DNA of 64,000 bases, taken from assembly GCA_948602995.1 (NCBI GenBank), contig CAPEBR010000021.1:3501-67500 (forward strand). The letters run 5' to 3'. The DNA comes from an uncultured Dorea sp. Its GTDB lineage: Bacteria > Bacillota > Clostridia > Lachnospirales > Lachnospiraceae. Each line of letters begins with the position of its first letter. Position 1 is the stretch's first letter. A model generated the notes under the pieces. It was not told the DNA's origin and ran no database searches. It saw only the letters and a program-made list of their open reading frames with translations. Below, piece by piece: positions 44,367 to 53,284 of the stretch. The position numbers and the translations under genes were made by a program.

Positions 44367-45788
44367 ATGTATGACGTAAACTCAAAACACGCTGAGGATT
44401 TTATAAACCATAAAGAAATCCTTGACACCTTAGCATATGCAGACGAAAACAAACACAATATTCCACTCATTGAATCTTTAATCGAAAAGGCAGCGCTGAG
44501 GAAAGGTTTGTCCCACCGGGAGGCCTCCGTCCTTCTCGCCTGTGAGGATATGGATATGAACGAAAAAATCTTCCGCCTTGCCGAGCAGATCAAAAAGGAC
44601 TTTTACGGAAACCGGATTGTCCTCTTTGCGCCCTTATATTTATCCAATTACTGCATCAACGGCTGTACCTACTGCCCATACCATTTAAAAAACAAACACA
44701 TCCCCCGCAAGAAGCTTTCCCAGGAAGATATCCGCCGGGAGGTAATCGCCCTGCAGGACATGGGGCACAAAAGGCTCGCCCTGGAAGCCGGCGAAGATCC
44801 GGTTCACAACACCATGGAATACTACCTGGACTCCATCAATACCATTTACAGTATAAAGCATAAAAACGGCGCCATCCGCCGCGTAAATATCAACATTGCT
44901 GCAACTACTGCCTACAACTACCGCCTGCTAAAAGAAGCTGAGGTAGGAACCTACATCCTGTTTCAGGAGACCTACCATAAAGAAAGCTACCTTGAACTTC
45001 ACCCAACCGGTCCCAAGCACGATTACGACTATCACACAGAGGCAATGGACCGGGCAATGGAAGGGGGCATTGACGATGTAGGCATCGGGGTTTTATTCGG
45101 ACTGGATAAATACCGCTACGAATTTGCCGGACTCCTCATGCACGCCGAGCACCTGGAAGCCGCCTTCGGCGTAGGCCCCCACACCATCAGCGTCCCAAGA
45201 CTTAGAAACGCAGATGACATCGATGCAGAATCATTTACCAATGGAATTGACGACGATACCTTCGCCAAGATCGTTGCCTGCATCCGAATCGCCGTTCCTT
45301 ATACCGGTATGATCATTTCCACAAGAGAAAGCCAGAAAGTACGTGAGCGCGTCCTGCATCTCGGGATCTCCCAAATCAGCGGCGGCTCCCGCACAAGCGT
45401 AGGCGGCTACTGCGAGCCAGAGCCCGAAGACGAAAAATCCGAACAATTTGACGTCATAGACAACCGTACCCTGGATGAAGTAGTCCGCTGGCTCATGGAG
45501 ATGGACTACATCCCCAGCTTCTGCACCGCATGCTACCGCGAAGGACGAACCGGCGACCGGTTCATGTCCCTGTGCAAAAGCGGACAGATACAAAACTGCT
45601 GCCATCCAAACGCACTCATGACACTGCAGGAATACCTGATGGACTACGCCTCCCCCGAAACACGGGCAATCGGCGATAAGATCATAGACAAAGAAGTCTT
45701 GAACGTCCCTAACGAAAAAGCACGGGCAGTGGTGCTGGAAAACCTGAAACTAATCCGCGAAAACAACCGGCGGGACTTCCGGTTCTAA
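44367..45788 (+). CDS. hydG: [FeFe]-hydrogenase maturase HydG (tyrosine lyase)
   Basis: A 473-aa radical SAM enzyme that cleaves tyrosine to p-cresol and dehydroglycine and makes the CO and CN ligands of the H-cluster. The N-terminal cluster motif is CINGCTYCPY (about residues 96-105). The C-terminal site that binds the auxiliary cluster with its dangler iron reads FCTACYREGRTGDRFMSLC (about 385-403). Full family length. AGGAGG precedes the ATG. The stop is directly followed by a REP-like palindrome. Codon use becomes markedly GC-rich and C-ending in the second half. Confidence 0.97.
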   Translation: MYDVNSKHAEDFINHKEILDTLAYADENKHNIPLIESLIEKAALRKGLSHREASVLLACEDMDMNEKIFRLAEQIKKDFYGNRIVLFAPLYLSNYCINGCTYCPYHLKNKHIPRKKLSQEDIRREVIALQDMGHKRLALEAGEDPVHNTMEYYLDSINTIYSIKHKNGAIRRVNINIAATTAYNYRLLKEAEVGTYILFQETYHKESYLELHPTGPKHDYDYHTEAMDRAMEGGIDDVGIGVLFGLDKYRYEFAGLLMHAEHLEAAFGVGPHTISVPRLRNADDIDAESFTNGIDDDTFAKIVACIRIAVPYTGMIISTRESQKVRERVLHLGISQISGGSRTSVGGYCEPEPEDEKSEQFDVIDNRTLDEVVRWLMEMDYIPSFCTACYREGRTGDRFMSLCKSGQIQNCCHPNALMTLQEYLMDYASPETRAIGDKIIDKEVLNVPNEKARAVVLENLKLIRENNRRDFRF

Positions 45789-45889
45789 TTGGGGACGGGG
45801 TATTTTTAATTTTACCCCGTCCCCAACTCAAAAAGGGACAGGTCATTTTTAATCTGGGACGGGGCATTTTTAAAAATGCCCCGTCCCCA
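45787..45889. repeat. Tandem REP-like palindromes between hydG and hydF
   Basis: First unit: TTGGGGACGGGGTA (45789-45802) with its complement at 45813-45826. Then a half unit GGGACAGGTCATTTTTAA (about 45836). Then a 32-bp perfect palindrome GGGACGGGGCATTTTT and complement (45856-45887). The hydF ribosome site AAAGGAGGA begins right after. They can fold as strong RNA hairpins inside the hyd transcript. Confidence 0.9.
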
Positions 45890-45906
45890 AAAAAGGAGGA
45901 ATCGGG

Positions 45907-47127
45907 ATGAATTCTACCCCCGCGTCTGAACGGACGCACATTGGTATTTTCGGCCGGCGCAATGCCGGTAAATCTAGTATTATTAATGCTCTTACGGAGC
46001 AGAATCTTGCCATTGTTTCTGATGTGAAGGGTACGACGACCGACCCTGTTATGAAGTCTATGGAGCTTCTTCCTCTTGGTCCGGTTGTGATGATTGATAC
46101 GCCGGGGCTTGATGACGAGGGGGAACTTGGCGCGCTTCGTATGCAGAAGGCTTATCAGGTCTTGAATAAGACGGATCTGGCTGTTCTTGTGATTGATGCT
46201 GCTCTTGGTGTGTCAGGGGAGGATACTGATATCCTGGCACGGATTCGTGATAAGGGAATTCCTTATCTCATTGTTTTTAATAAGGCGGATTTAGGGGCTG
46301 ATTATAATAGGGCTGCTAAGAAGCTGAAGGAAGTTTTTCAGATAGATGAGCATTCCCTGCTCTGGGTGAGTGCGAAGAGTGGCATGAATATTCACGAGAT
46401 AAAGGAGCGTCTTGCGGCGCTTGCACCGAAGGATGAGGGTGAACGGCGGATTGCGGGGGACTTGATCTCCTGTGGGGATTTTGTTGTGCTTGTTGTTCCG
46501 ATTGATAAGGCTGCGCCGAAGGGACGGCTGATTCTGCCCCAGCAGCAGACGATACGGGATCTTCTGGATGCCGGCGGGATTCCGGTTGTGGTAAGGGATA
46601 CGGAACTTCCCGGGGGGCTTAAAAGGCTTGGCGTAAAGCCGGCTCTTGTGATTACGGACAGCCAGGTGTTTGAACAGGTTGCCGGGATGGTGCCGGACGA
46701 TATTCCCCTCACCTCTTTTTCGATTCTATTTGCAAGGTATAAGGGGAACCTTGACCTGGTTGTTCGCGGAGCCGTGGCAATTGATATGCTTCAGCAGGAT
46801 GATACTGTATTGATCTCGGAGGGCTGCACTCATCACAGACAGTGTGGTGATATTGGAACCGAAAAGCTTCCAGGATGGCTTCTTAAGCATACACAGAAGA
46901 ATCTGCATTTTGAATTTACCAGTGGTACGGAATTTCCGCAGGATTTAAGTAAATACAGGCTTATTATTCATTGCGGCGGATGTATGCTGAATGAGCGTGA
47001 GATGAAGTACCGTCTGAAATGTGCAGAGGATGCAGGCGTTCCTATAACAAATTATGGTACGGCGATTGCTCACATGAAGGGAATACTTGCAAGAAGCATT
47101 GAGAAGTTGGGGACGGGGCATTTTTAA
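45907..47127 (+). CDS. hydF: [FeFe]-hydrogenase maturation GTPase HydF
   Basis: A 406-aa scaffold on which the two-iron subcluster is assembled before transfer to the hydrogenase. The GTPase domain shows FGRRNAGKSSIINAL (G1, about residues 15-29), the switch Thr GTTTDPV, DTPGLDDEGE (G3) and NKADLG (G4). The C-terminal cluster-binding ligands CTHHRQC (about 306-312) and HCGGC (about 356-360) are present. GGAGG lies before the ATG. The last seven residues, KLGTGHF, and the stop are encoded by an inserted REP palindrome, so the native C-terminus may have been replaced. Confidence 0.96.
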   Translation: MNSTPASERTHIGIFGRRNAGKSSIINALTEQNLAIVSDVKGTTTDPVMKSMELLPLGPVVMIDTPGLDDEGELGALRMQKAYQVLNKTDLAVLVIDAALGVSGEDTDILARIRDKGIPYLIVFNKADLGADYNRAAKKLKEVFQIDEHSLLWVSAKSGMNIHEIKERLAALAPKDEGERRIAGDLISCGDFVVLVVPIDKAAPKGRLILPQQQTIRDLLDAGGIPVVVRDTELPGGLKRLGVKPALVITDSQVFEQVAGMVPDDIPLTSFSILFARYKGNLDLVVRGAVAIDMLQQDDTVLISEGCTHHRQCGDIGTEKLPGWLLKHTQKNLHFEFTSGTEFPQDLSKYRLIIHCGGCMLNEREMKYRLKCAEDAGVPITNYGTAIAHMKGILARSIEKLGTGHF

Positions 47128-47147
47128 AAATGCCCCGTCCCCAACTT
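47104..47147. repeat. REP-like 44-bp palindrome shared by hydF and DUF1934 gene ends
   Basis: A spacer-free perfect palindrome centred at 47125/47126. Its left half encodes the end of HydF and its right half, read in reverse, encodes the end of the convergent gene; both proteins end KLGTGHF and their stop codons overlap. It probably also acts as a two-way terminator. Confidence 0.93.
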
Positions 47148-47588
47148 TGCCAGCTTTGCTTCTATCTTGATCCGTACTTCGCAGTCTGCGATCTTATCCC
47201 CGCTTACATCCATCTCATACCGGGAATACACATCAATCTGCTCTTCTGTAACGTTCGTCTCAAGCTCATGTGTATACGTCCCTATGACAAGTGCTCCGTA
47301 GGGTGTATCAACCTGCATGACATGAATCTTATCCTTTTCAAAAAGCATGTGGGCGCTGCTGACACCGGACTTAAAGATCTCCAGGGATTCATTATCCTTT
47401 ATCTTGATCTTGTTTTTTACCGTCTGTCCGGTTCCTTCTACTGGCTCCTCATATAGAAGATAATGCTTTCCATTTTTAAAATAATATATGCCGGGAGTCG
47501 TAACCTCTATGGGTTCTGTCTCATCCCCGGATGCCTCTCCCGCGTCATAATGGAGTCCGGCTATTGTTATTAATACGTCCTTCGTCAT
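47124..47588 (-). CDS. DUF1934 (YwiB-like) beta-barrel protein
   Basis: A 154-aa small calycin-like protein. DUF1934 features: KDVLITIAGLHYD start, VTTPGIYYFKNGKHYLLYEE, and NKIKIKDNESLEIFKSGVSSAHMLFEKD (about residues 58-86), then two closing strands with 'YEMDVSGDKIADCEVRIKIEA'. Family function unknown. It follows pfkA by 16 bases in the same direction, so dnaE-pfkA-DUF1934 may be one unit. The final seven residues come from the REP palindrome. Confidence 0.88.
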   Translation of the reverse strand: MTKDVLITIAGLHYDAGEASGDETEPIEVTTPGIYYFKNGKHYLLYEEPVEGTGQTVKNKIKIKDNESLEIFKSGVSSAHMLFEKDKIHVMQVDTPYGALVIGTYTHELETNVTEEQIDVYSRYEMDVSGDKIADCEVRIKIEAKLAKLGTGHF

Positions 47589-47604
47589 AGGCGTCTCTTA
47601 CAGA

Positions 47605-48582
47605 CTACAGTGCAAGGAGCTTCGCAATATCGTACTGATACGGCGGAATCACCTTCTTCATGCCCAGCGCCTCGTCTATATCAAAGTCTACATACTGCCC
47701 GTGCCTGTATCCTACTACGCGGTTGCTCTTTCCTTCAAGCAGAAGATCCACAGCCATGGCCCCCATAATGGACGCATATACACGGTCCTTACAGGTCGGG
47801 CTTCCGCCGCGCTGCATGTGTCCGATGATCGTGGCGCGGGTCTCCATACCGGTTGCCTCTTCAATCCTCTTTGCCATATTGATGGAATCGCCGATCCCCT
47901 CTGCATTAATAATAATATAGTTCTTCTTTCCTCTTCTTCTGTTCTCCTGAATATCTTCAATGATGATTTTCTCATCATAGTCATGCTCCTCTGGCAGAAG
48001 AATGCGCTCTGCACCATTTGCAATTCCGCACCACAGGGCAAGATATCCCGCGTCTCTTCCCATAACCTCAATAATCGAACATCTCTCGTGAGAGGTAGAA
48101 GTATCCCGCACTTTATCAATTGCCTCCATCGCTGTATTGACAGCTGTATCAAATCCGATTGTGTACTCCGTACAGTCTATATCCAGGTCAATTGTTCCCG
48201 GAATACCAACGGTATTAACACCCAGGTTGGCAAGCCTCTGCGCCCCTGCAAAGGAACCGTCTCCCCCGATTACTACCAGACCGTCAATGCCGTACTTCTT
48301 GCAGATCGCCGCTGCCTTCTGCTGTCCGTCCTCTGTACGCATCTCCTCACAACGTGCTGTCTGAAGAATCGTACCTCCCCGCTGAATCGTGTCAGATACA
48401 TCCCTTGCAGACAAATCAATAATCTCTTCATTCAATAGTCCCTGATAGCCTTTTCTGATTCCTCTGACTTTAAGTCCTTTTCCAAGACCAGTTCTGACTA
48501 CCGCACGGATTGCCGCATTCATTCCCGGAGCATCCCCTCCGCTTGTCAGCACACCGATTGTTCGAATTACTTTTCCTGCCAT
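47605..48582 (-). CDS. pfkA: ATP-dependent 6-phosphofructokinase
   Basis: A 325-aa glycolytic enzyme that phosphorylates fructose 6-phosphate. Motifs: LTSGGDAPGMNAAIRAV (about residues 10-26), GGDGSFAGAQRL (about 102-113; Gly after GGD fits the ATP, not pyrophosphate, type), GTIDLDIDCTEYTIGFDTA (about 124-142, with catalytic Asp), and EVMGRDAGYLAL. Position 128 is Leu where the E. coli enzyme has Asn; this is common in clostridial enzymes. I start at ATG 48582, with GGAGGA 7 bases upstream; the ATG at 48597 overlaps the ribosome site. Confidence 0.97.
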   Translation of the reverse strand: MAGKVIRTIGVLTSGGDAPGMNAAIRAVVRTGLGKGLKVRGIRKGYQGLLNEEIIDLSARDVSDTIQRGGTILQTARCEEMRTEDGQQKAAAICKKYGIDGLVVIGGDGSFAGAQRLANLGVNTVGIPGTIDLDIDCTEYTIGFDTAVNTAMEAIDKVRDTSTSHERCSIIEVMGRDAGYLALWCGIANGAERILLPEEHDYDEKIIIEDIQENRRRGKKNYIIINAEGIGDSINMAKRIEEATGMETRATIIGHMQRGGSPTCKDRVYASIMGAMAVDLLLEGKSNRVVGYRHGQYVDFDIDEALGMKKVIPPYQYDIAKLLAL

Positions 48583-48664
48583 GATTATCTCCTCCATACG
48601 TATGCTTCGTTATGAACAAGTTTTAGTAAAACTAGTTCCGTCATGCCACATTTTACATGAATTA

Positions 48665-51600
48665 CTAAATGTTTTCAATGGATTTTTCTATTACTTTTAC
48701 ACAAGATTCTCCGAGATAATTCGTCAATCTGCTTAAAAGTCCAGGCTCCGTATAAACGTTCCGATTTGCAGGAAGACGCTTCACAGCACGTTCTGCTTTA
48801 CAGAAAATTACCACCTGGTCATTTCCATCCGAGCCTGCAAGCATGTCATAAATCCGGCTCTCATCTTCGAGAAATGCCGCCTTGTCTGCAAACTGGAGCC
48901 ACAGCTCCTTCTTTGTCTGCTCAAATGGAATCACCTTCTCGCAGATCAGCTTACTGGGCGCGTCATCCTCCTCCGATACCCTCCCCCGGACAAAGATCTT
49001 GCTCTCCTCCTCCAGGTACTGGCGGTATTTTTCATAATCTCTCGGAAATACCACGATCTCCACTGTGCCCGCAAGATCCTCCAGGGTAAGGAAACACATC
49101 ATCTGATTCGTTCTCGTATATTTCGTAGTTTTTGCCGCAATGATTCCTCCCACGGTTTCCCTGGCGCCGTCCCGCACCTTCGCACGCCCGGTCTCCTCAT
49201 CAATCTGAAAATCAAGCGTTGTCCGGGAAATGTTCTTCCGCCATTTTTCCTCATAGTCCTCCATAGGATGGCCGCTTAAGTAAACCCCAAGCACCTCCTT
49301 TTCGAACGCAAGCTTCATCTCCTTTTCATATTCTCCCACATCCGGAAGCGGAATATCGAAGTCTGCCTTCATGTCATCATCCACCAGATCAAAAAGAGAC
49401 ATCTGCCCTGTCATGGAATTCTTTTTCTCCTGGTTTACCTGATCTAGAACCTGTGCATAAATGATCATATGCTGCTTTCTTGTTCCTCGGAAGCTGTCAA
49501 AAGAGCCTGATTTGATAAAATTCTCAATCGTACGCTTATTGATCTCCTTTCCGGACATACGGTCTATAAAATCCTTCAGGTTCCGGAAATCCCCCCGCTC
49601 CTTCCTCTCCCCGGTCAAAAGCTCAATCATAGGCCTTCCAATGCTCTTAATGGCCGCAAGACCAAAACGGATATTGCCGCCGTCCACAGAAAAGGTTCCG
49701 ATCCCTTTATTAATGTCCGGCGGGAGGATCTTAATTCCCATCTGTCTGCAAGTGTAAATATACTCCGACACCTTTGACGGATTGTCAATGCAGGAGGTCA
49801 TAAGCGCTGCCATGAATTCTACCGGGTAATAATGCTTTAGCCATGCCGTCTGGTATGCCACAACTGCATAGGCCGCTGCATGGGATTTATTAAACGCATA
49901 CTTTGCAAAGTCAATCATCTCATCGTATATCTTATTTGCGGTCTTCTCACTAATGCCATTTGCAATACAGCCCGGCACATCCTCCTCTGGATTTCCATAA
50001 ACAAAATTCTGACGCTCCTTGCGCATAACATCGCCCTTTTTCTTGGACATGGCACGCCTCAGCAGATCGCTTCGCCCCAGGGTATAGCCTGCCAGGTCAC
50101 GCACGATCTGCATAACCTGCTCCTGATAGACAATACAGCCGTAGGTGGGCTCCAGTATTCCTTCCAGCTGGGGGCAGTCATAGGTAATCAGTTCCGGGTG
50201 ATTCTTCCCCTTAATATACTGGGGAATAAAATCCATCGGTCCCGGACGATACAGAGAAATTCCTGCAATAATATCCTCCAGGCTTCTCGGCTTCAACTCC
50301 TTCATGAAGTTCTTCATTCCGCCGCTTTCAAGCTGGAACACTCCGTCCGTCCTGCCGCTTCCTATGGAATCATAGACCGCCTGGTCTTCATAATCAATGG
50401 CGTCCATATTGATCTCTCTTCCAGCGCTTCTGCTGGCAAGCTCCACCGCATCCCGGATTACCGTCAGTGTCCGAAGCCCAAGGAAATCCATCTTCAGAAG
50501 TCCCAGCTCCTCCAGTGTAGTCATAGTAAACTGGGTTGTTACAGAGCCATCTGAACCAAGAGAGAGGGGGACATATTCATCTACCGCTTTCTGACTGATC
50601 ACAACGCCGGCGGCATGCATGGACGTATGCCTGGGCAGTCCCTCAAGACGCATGGACATGTCCACAAGTTCTTTCACCTGGGGATCCTCTCCATAAGCTT
50701 TTTTCAGATCCTGGCTTGTCTTAAGAGCCCGCTCCAATGTAATATTAAGCTCCTTGGGGATCATCTTGGCAATGGTATCTACAAATGCATAAGGGAGGTT
50801 CATAACTCTTCCCACATCCCGGATCACGCCACGGGCGGCGAGGGTACCAAAGGTCACAATCTGCACCACCCGGTCCGCGCCGTATTTCCTCACCACATAA
50901 TCAATAACTTCCTGCCTTCTCTCAAAACAGAAATCCACGTCAATATCCGGCATGGACACACGCTCCGGATTCAGGAAGCGTTCAAACAGAAGCTGGTAAC
51001 GGATGGGATCAATCGTAGTAATCTCCAGACAATATGACACAATACTCCCCGCCGCAGAACCGCGCCCGGGCCCCACCATAATCTTATGATCCTTCGCATA
51101 TTTGATAAAGTCCCATACAATGAGGAAATAATCCACATAGCCCATGGACTGGATGACGGAAAGCTCGTATTCCAGCCGTTCTCTTAATTCACGGGACGGA
51201 TCCGGGTAGCGCTTATTCAGCCCCTCATAACATAGTTTATTCAGATACTCCCAGGAATTATACCCCTCCGGTACATCATATTTTGGAAGCTTCGTCACGC
51301 CAAATTCTATCTCCACATTGCACCGGTCCGCAATCTTCTGCGTATTCTCCAGGGCTTCAAGAGCATATGGAAAAAGCTCCCGCATCTCCTCCTCTGATTT
51401 GATGTAAAACTGACCGCCCTCGTACCTCATCCTGTCCTCATCTTCTAATTTCTTACCGGTCTGAATACAGAGCAGAATATCATGGGGCTTCTCATCCTCA
51501 GCATAAGTATAATGCACGTCATTGGTGGCCACAAGGGGAATCCCGGTTTCCTGGGACATGCGAAGCAGAGACTGGTTCACCAGCCTCTGCTCTGGAATCC

Positions 51601-52138
51601 CGTGATCCTGAAGCTCCAAAAAGAAATTCCCTTTGCCAAACATCTCTTCATATCTAAGGGCTGCCGCCTTCCCTTCTCCATACAGGCCGCGGACAATATT
51701 CTTCTGTACCTCCCCTGCAAGGCAGGCGCTTAACGCAATGATGCCTTCATGGTATTCCTCAAGCACCTCCATATCAACTCTCGGTTTATAATAATAACCC
51801 TCTGTATAGCCCTTGGAAACGATCTTGATCAGGTTCTGATAGCCTTTATTGCTTTCAGCAAGGAGCACCAGATGATAATATCTGTCATCCCCGTTTCCCA
51901 CTGCCTCCTTGTCAAATCTTGACCCCGGAGCCACATAAACCTCACAGCCAGGCACCGGCTTAACTCCCACTGCCTTTGCCGCCTTGTAGAAGTCAATAAC
52001 TCCGAACATACAGCCGTGATCCGTAATCGCCACGCTGTCCATGCCCAGTTCCTTTACCCTTGCCACGCATTCCTTAATTTTATTGGAACCGTCCAGAAGG
52101 CTGTATTCCGTATGTACATGCAAATGTGCAAAGCTCAT
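48665..52138 (-). CDS. dnaE: DNA polymerase III alpha subunit DnaE
   Basis: A 1157-aa replicative polymerase of the DnaE type. The N-terminal PHP domain begins HLHVHTEYSLLDGSNKI; the polymerase active site has GPGRGSAAGS (about residues 354-363) and PDIDVDFCFERR (about 394-405) with two catalytic Asp; the helix-hairpin-helix and the C-terminal OB fold (KTTKYTRTNQMMCFLTLEDLAG) are present. In low-GC Firmicutes it works beside PolC, which is elsewhere. GTGAGGAAATAAT precedes the ATG. A secreted-protein gene ends 9 bases upstream, so the two may be co-transcribed. Confidence 0.97.
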   Translation of the reverse strand: MSFAHLHVHTEYSLLDGSNKIKECVARVKELGMDSVAITDHGCMFGVIDFYKAAKAVGVKPVPGCEVYVAPGSRFDKEAVGNGDDRYYHLVLLAESNKGYQNLIKIVSKGYTEGYYYKPRVDMEVLEEYHEGIIALSACLAGEVQKNIVRGLYGEGKAAALRYEEMFGKGNFFLELQDHGIPEQRLVNQSLLRMSQETGIPLVATNDVHYTYAEDEKPHDILLCIQTGKKLEDEDRMRYEGGQFYIKSEEEMRELFPYALEALENTQKIADRCNVEIEFGVTKLPKYDVPEGYNSWEYLNKLCYEGLNKRYPDPSRELRERLEYELSVIQSMGYVDYFLIVWDFIKYAKDHKIMVGPGRGSAAGSIVSYCLEITTIDPIRYQLLFERFLNPERVSMPDIDVDFCFERRQEVIDYVVRKYGADRVVQIVTFGTLAARGVIRDVGRVMNLPYAFVDTIAKMIPKELNITLERALKTSQDLKKAYGEDPQVKELVDMSMRLEGLPRHTSMHAAGVVISQKAVDEYVPLSLGSDGSVTTQFTMTTLEELGLLKMDFLGLRTLTVIRDAVELASRSAGREINMDAIDYEDQAVYDSIGSGRTDGVFQLESGGMKNFMKELKPRSLEDIIAGISLYRPGPMDFIPQYIKGKNHPELITYDCPQLEGILEPTYGCIVYQEQVMQIVRDLAGYTLGRSDLLRRAMSKKKGDVMRKERQNFVYGNPEEDVPGCIANGISEKTANKIYDEMIDFAKYAFNKSHAAAYAVVAYQTAWLKHYYPVEFMAALMTSCIDNPSKVSEYIYTCRQMGIKILPPDINKGIGTFSVDGGNIRFGLAAIKSIGRPMIELLTGERKERGDFRNLKDFIDRMSGKEINKRTIENFIKSGSFDSFRGTRKQHMIIYAQVLDQVNQEKKNSMTGQMSLFDLVDDDMKADFDIPLPDVGEYEKEMKLAFEKEVLGVYLSGHPMEDYEEKWRKNISRTTLDFQIDEETGRAKVRDGARETVGGIIAAKTTKYTRTNQMMCFLTLEDLAGTVEIVVFPRDYEKYRQYLEEESKIFVRGRVSEEDDAPSKLICEKVIPFEQTKKELWLQFADKAAFLEDESRIYDMLAGSDGNDQVVIFCKAERAVKRLPANRNVYTEPGLLSRLTNYLGESCVKVIEKSIENI

Positions 52139-52147
52139 ATTATTTCC

Positions 52148-53020
52148 TCACATTATTTTTTTCATCTTCTTTGTTGCATATGTATAACGGTAAAGCTTTC
52201 CATCTTTGCTTACTTCACAGCTTTTAGACGTTATATTGTAAATAAGTACCTGCCCATATTGCTGGGATGTGGAAAAGGTCTTAATTTTCCTGCGCCCGCT
52301 TCCATTCAGATTGCAGCGGTACAAGGTTGCCTTTTTCATAGAGCTGTCTGCTCCAGATACATAATAGAGCTTTCTGCCTGCAAAGGTGGGTTCCCAGCCA
52401 TATGATGTTAGTTTTTTTATTTTTTTCAGTCCCGATGACTGGGCTTTATATAGTGTAATCGGATACGCAGATACATCTGTCCTGTATTCATTCTGCCCTA
52501 TTATATATTTTCCATACCTGGCGTTTATCTTACAGTTTGACAGAAGCTTTTTTAATTTCTTCGTTTTTATATTATAGCTGTATGTCCAATTTTTCCATTG
52601 TCCCTGGGAGCCTTTGGTCAGATAGATCTGATTGCCATAAACCTCGCTTATATAGAAGGACAGATCCGGATCATTTGCAGCGCCTTTTGCCGGAAGCTTC
52701 TTTACCAGGCTTTCCTTCCGGGAGGAATAAGTATACTTGTATAACACGTAATCTTTCACATAAAATGCCTGGCTCCCATTGCCATATGCGAAGGGGCCTA
52801 TAGGAGTCTTCTGAAATCCACTCTCCTTTTTGGCGGAAATGCAGATACTCCCTCCCACATTCTTTAAGTAGTATTTTCCGGCCTTTATTGTCGTTCCATT
52901 CGTCTCAATTTTCTTATACCCTGATGCTGCCTCCACATGCCAGGGTTCTGCAGATAAACACATACCAATAATGACACACACGGCCAGCAGAAAACTACAT
53001 AAACCTTTCCCTTTTTTCAT
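52148..53020 (-). CDS. Secreted beta-propeller-like protein
   Basis: A 290-aa exported protein: signal peptide (LCSFLLAVCVIIGMCLSAEPWHVEA), then repeated strands with alternating 'YxLYKYTYSSRKESLVKKL', 'YSYNIKTKKLKKLLSNC' and 'LYRCNLNGSGRRKIKTF'. The repeats, each naming a printed value followed by a small basic strand, resemble DUF5050-type propeller proteins of Firmicutes. It ends YTYATKKMKKIM. Lys-rich like the other surface proteins of this window. Function unknown. Confidence 0.75.
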   Translation of the reverse strand: MKKGKGLCSFLLAVCVIIGMCLSAEPWHVEAASGYKKIETNGTTIKAGKYYLKNVGGSICISAKKESGFQKTPIGPFAYGNGSQAFYVKDYVLYKYTYSSRKESLVKKLPAKGAANDPDLSFYISEVYGNQIYLTKGSQGQWKNWTYSYNIKTKKLKKLLSNCKINARYGKYIIGQNEYRTDVSAYPITLYKAQSSGLKKIKKLTSYGWEPTFAGRKLYYVSGADSSMKKATLYRCNLNGSGRRKIKTFSTSQQYGQVLIYNITSKSCEVSKDGKLYRYTYATKKMKKIM

Positions 53021-53284
53021 AAGTTTCTCCTTCCTATTACACTTTTTTCAATATACTTTATTATACTTTCGCGTATAATATTTTACAAGTGCCATTTTGC
53101 GCAGCAAAACTTCAAACACGCTCTGGCGGCGGATGTGCACATCTCCGTGAATTTTAACAGGACTCGCTCATTTTTTCGTTATTGCCTTGTAATTTCTCTA
53201 TTAAAAAACATATACTTAAAGAAATAATTTTTGCACTGCTGAATAGTTACTAAAAATCAAATAATCCTAAAACGAGGTGGACGC

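Noticed and set aside
47605..48582. Leu instead of Asn in the PfkA catalytic GTIDxD motif as a novelty
   Set aside because: GTIDLDI is usual in clostridial phosphofructokinases; the catalytic Asp and the ATP-type Gly are retained.
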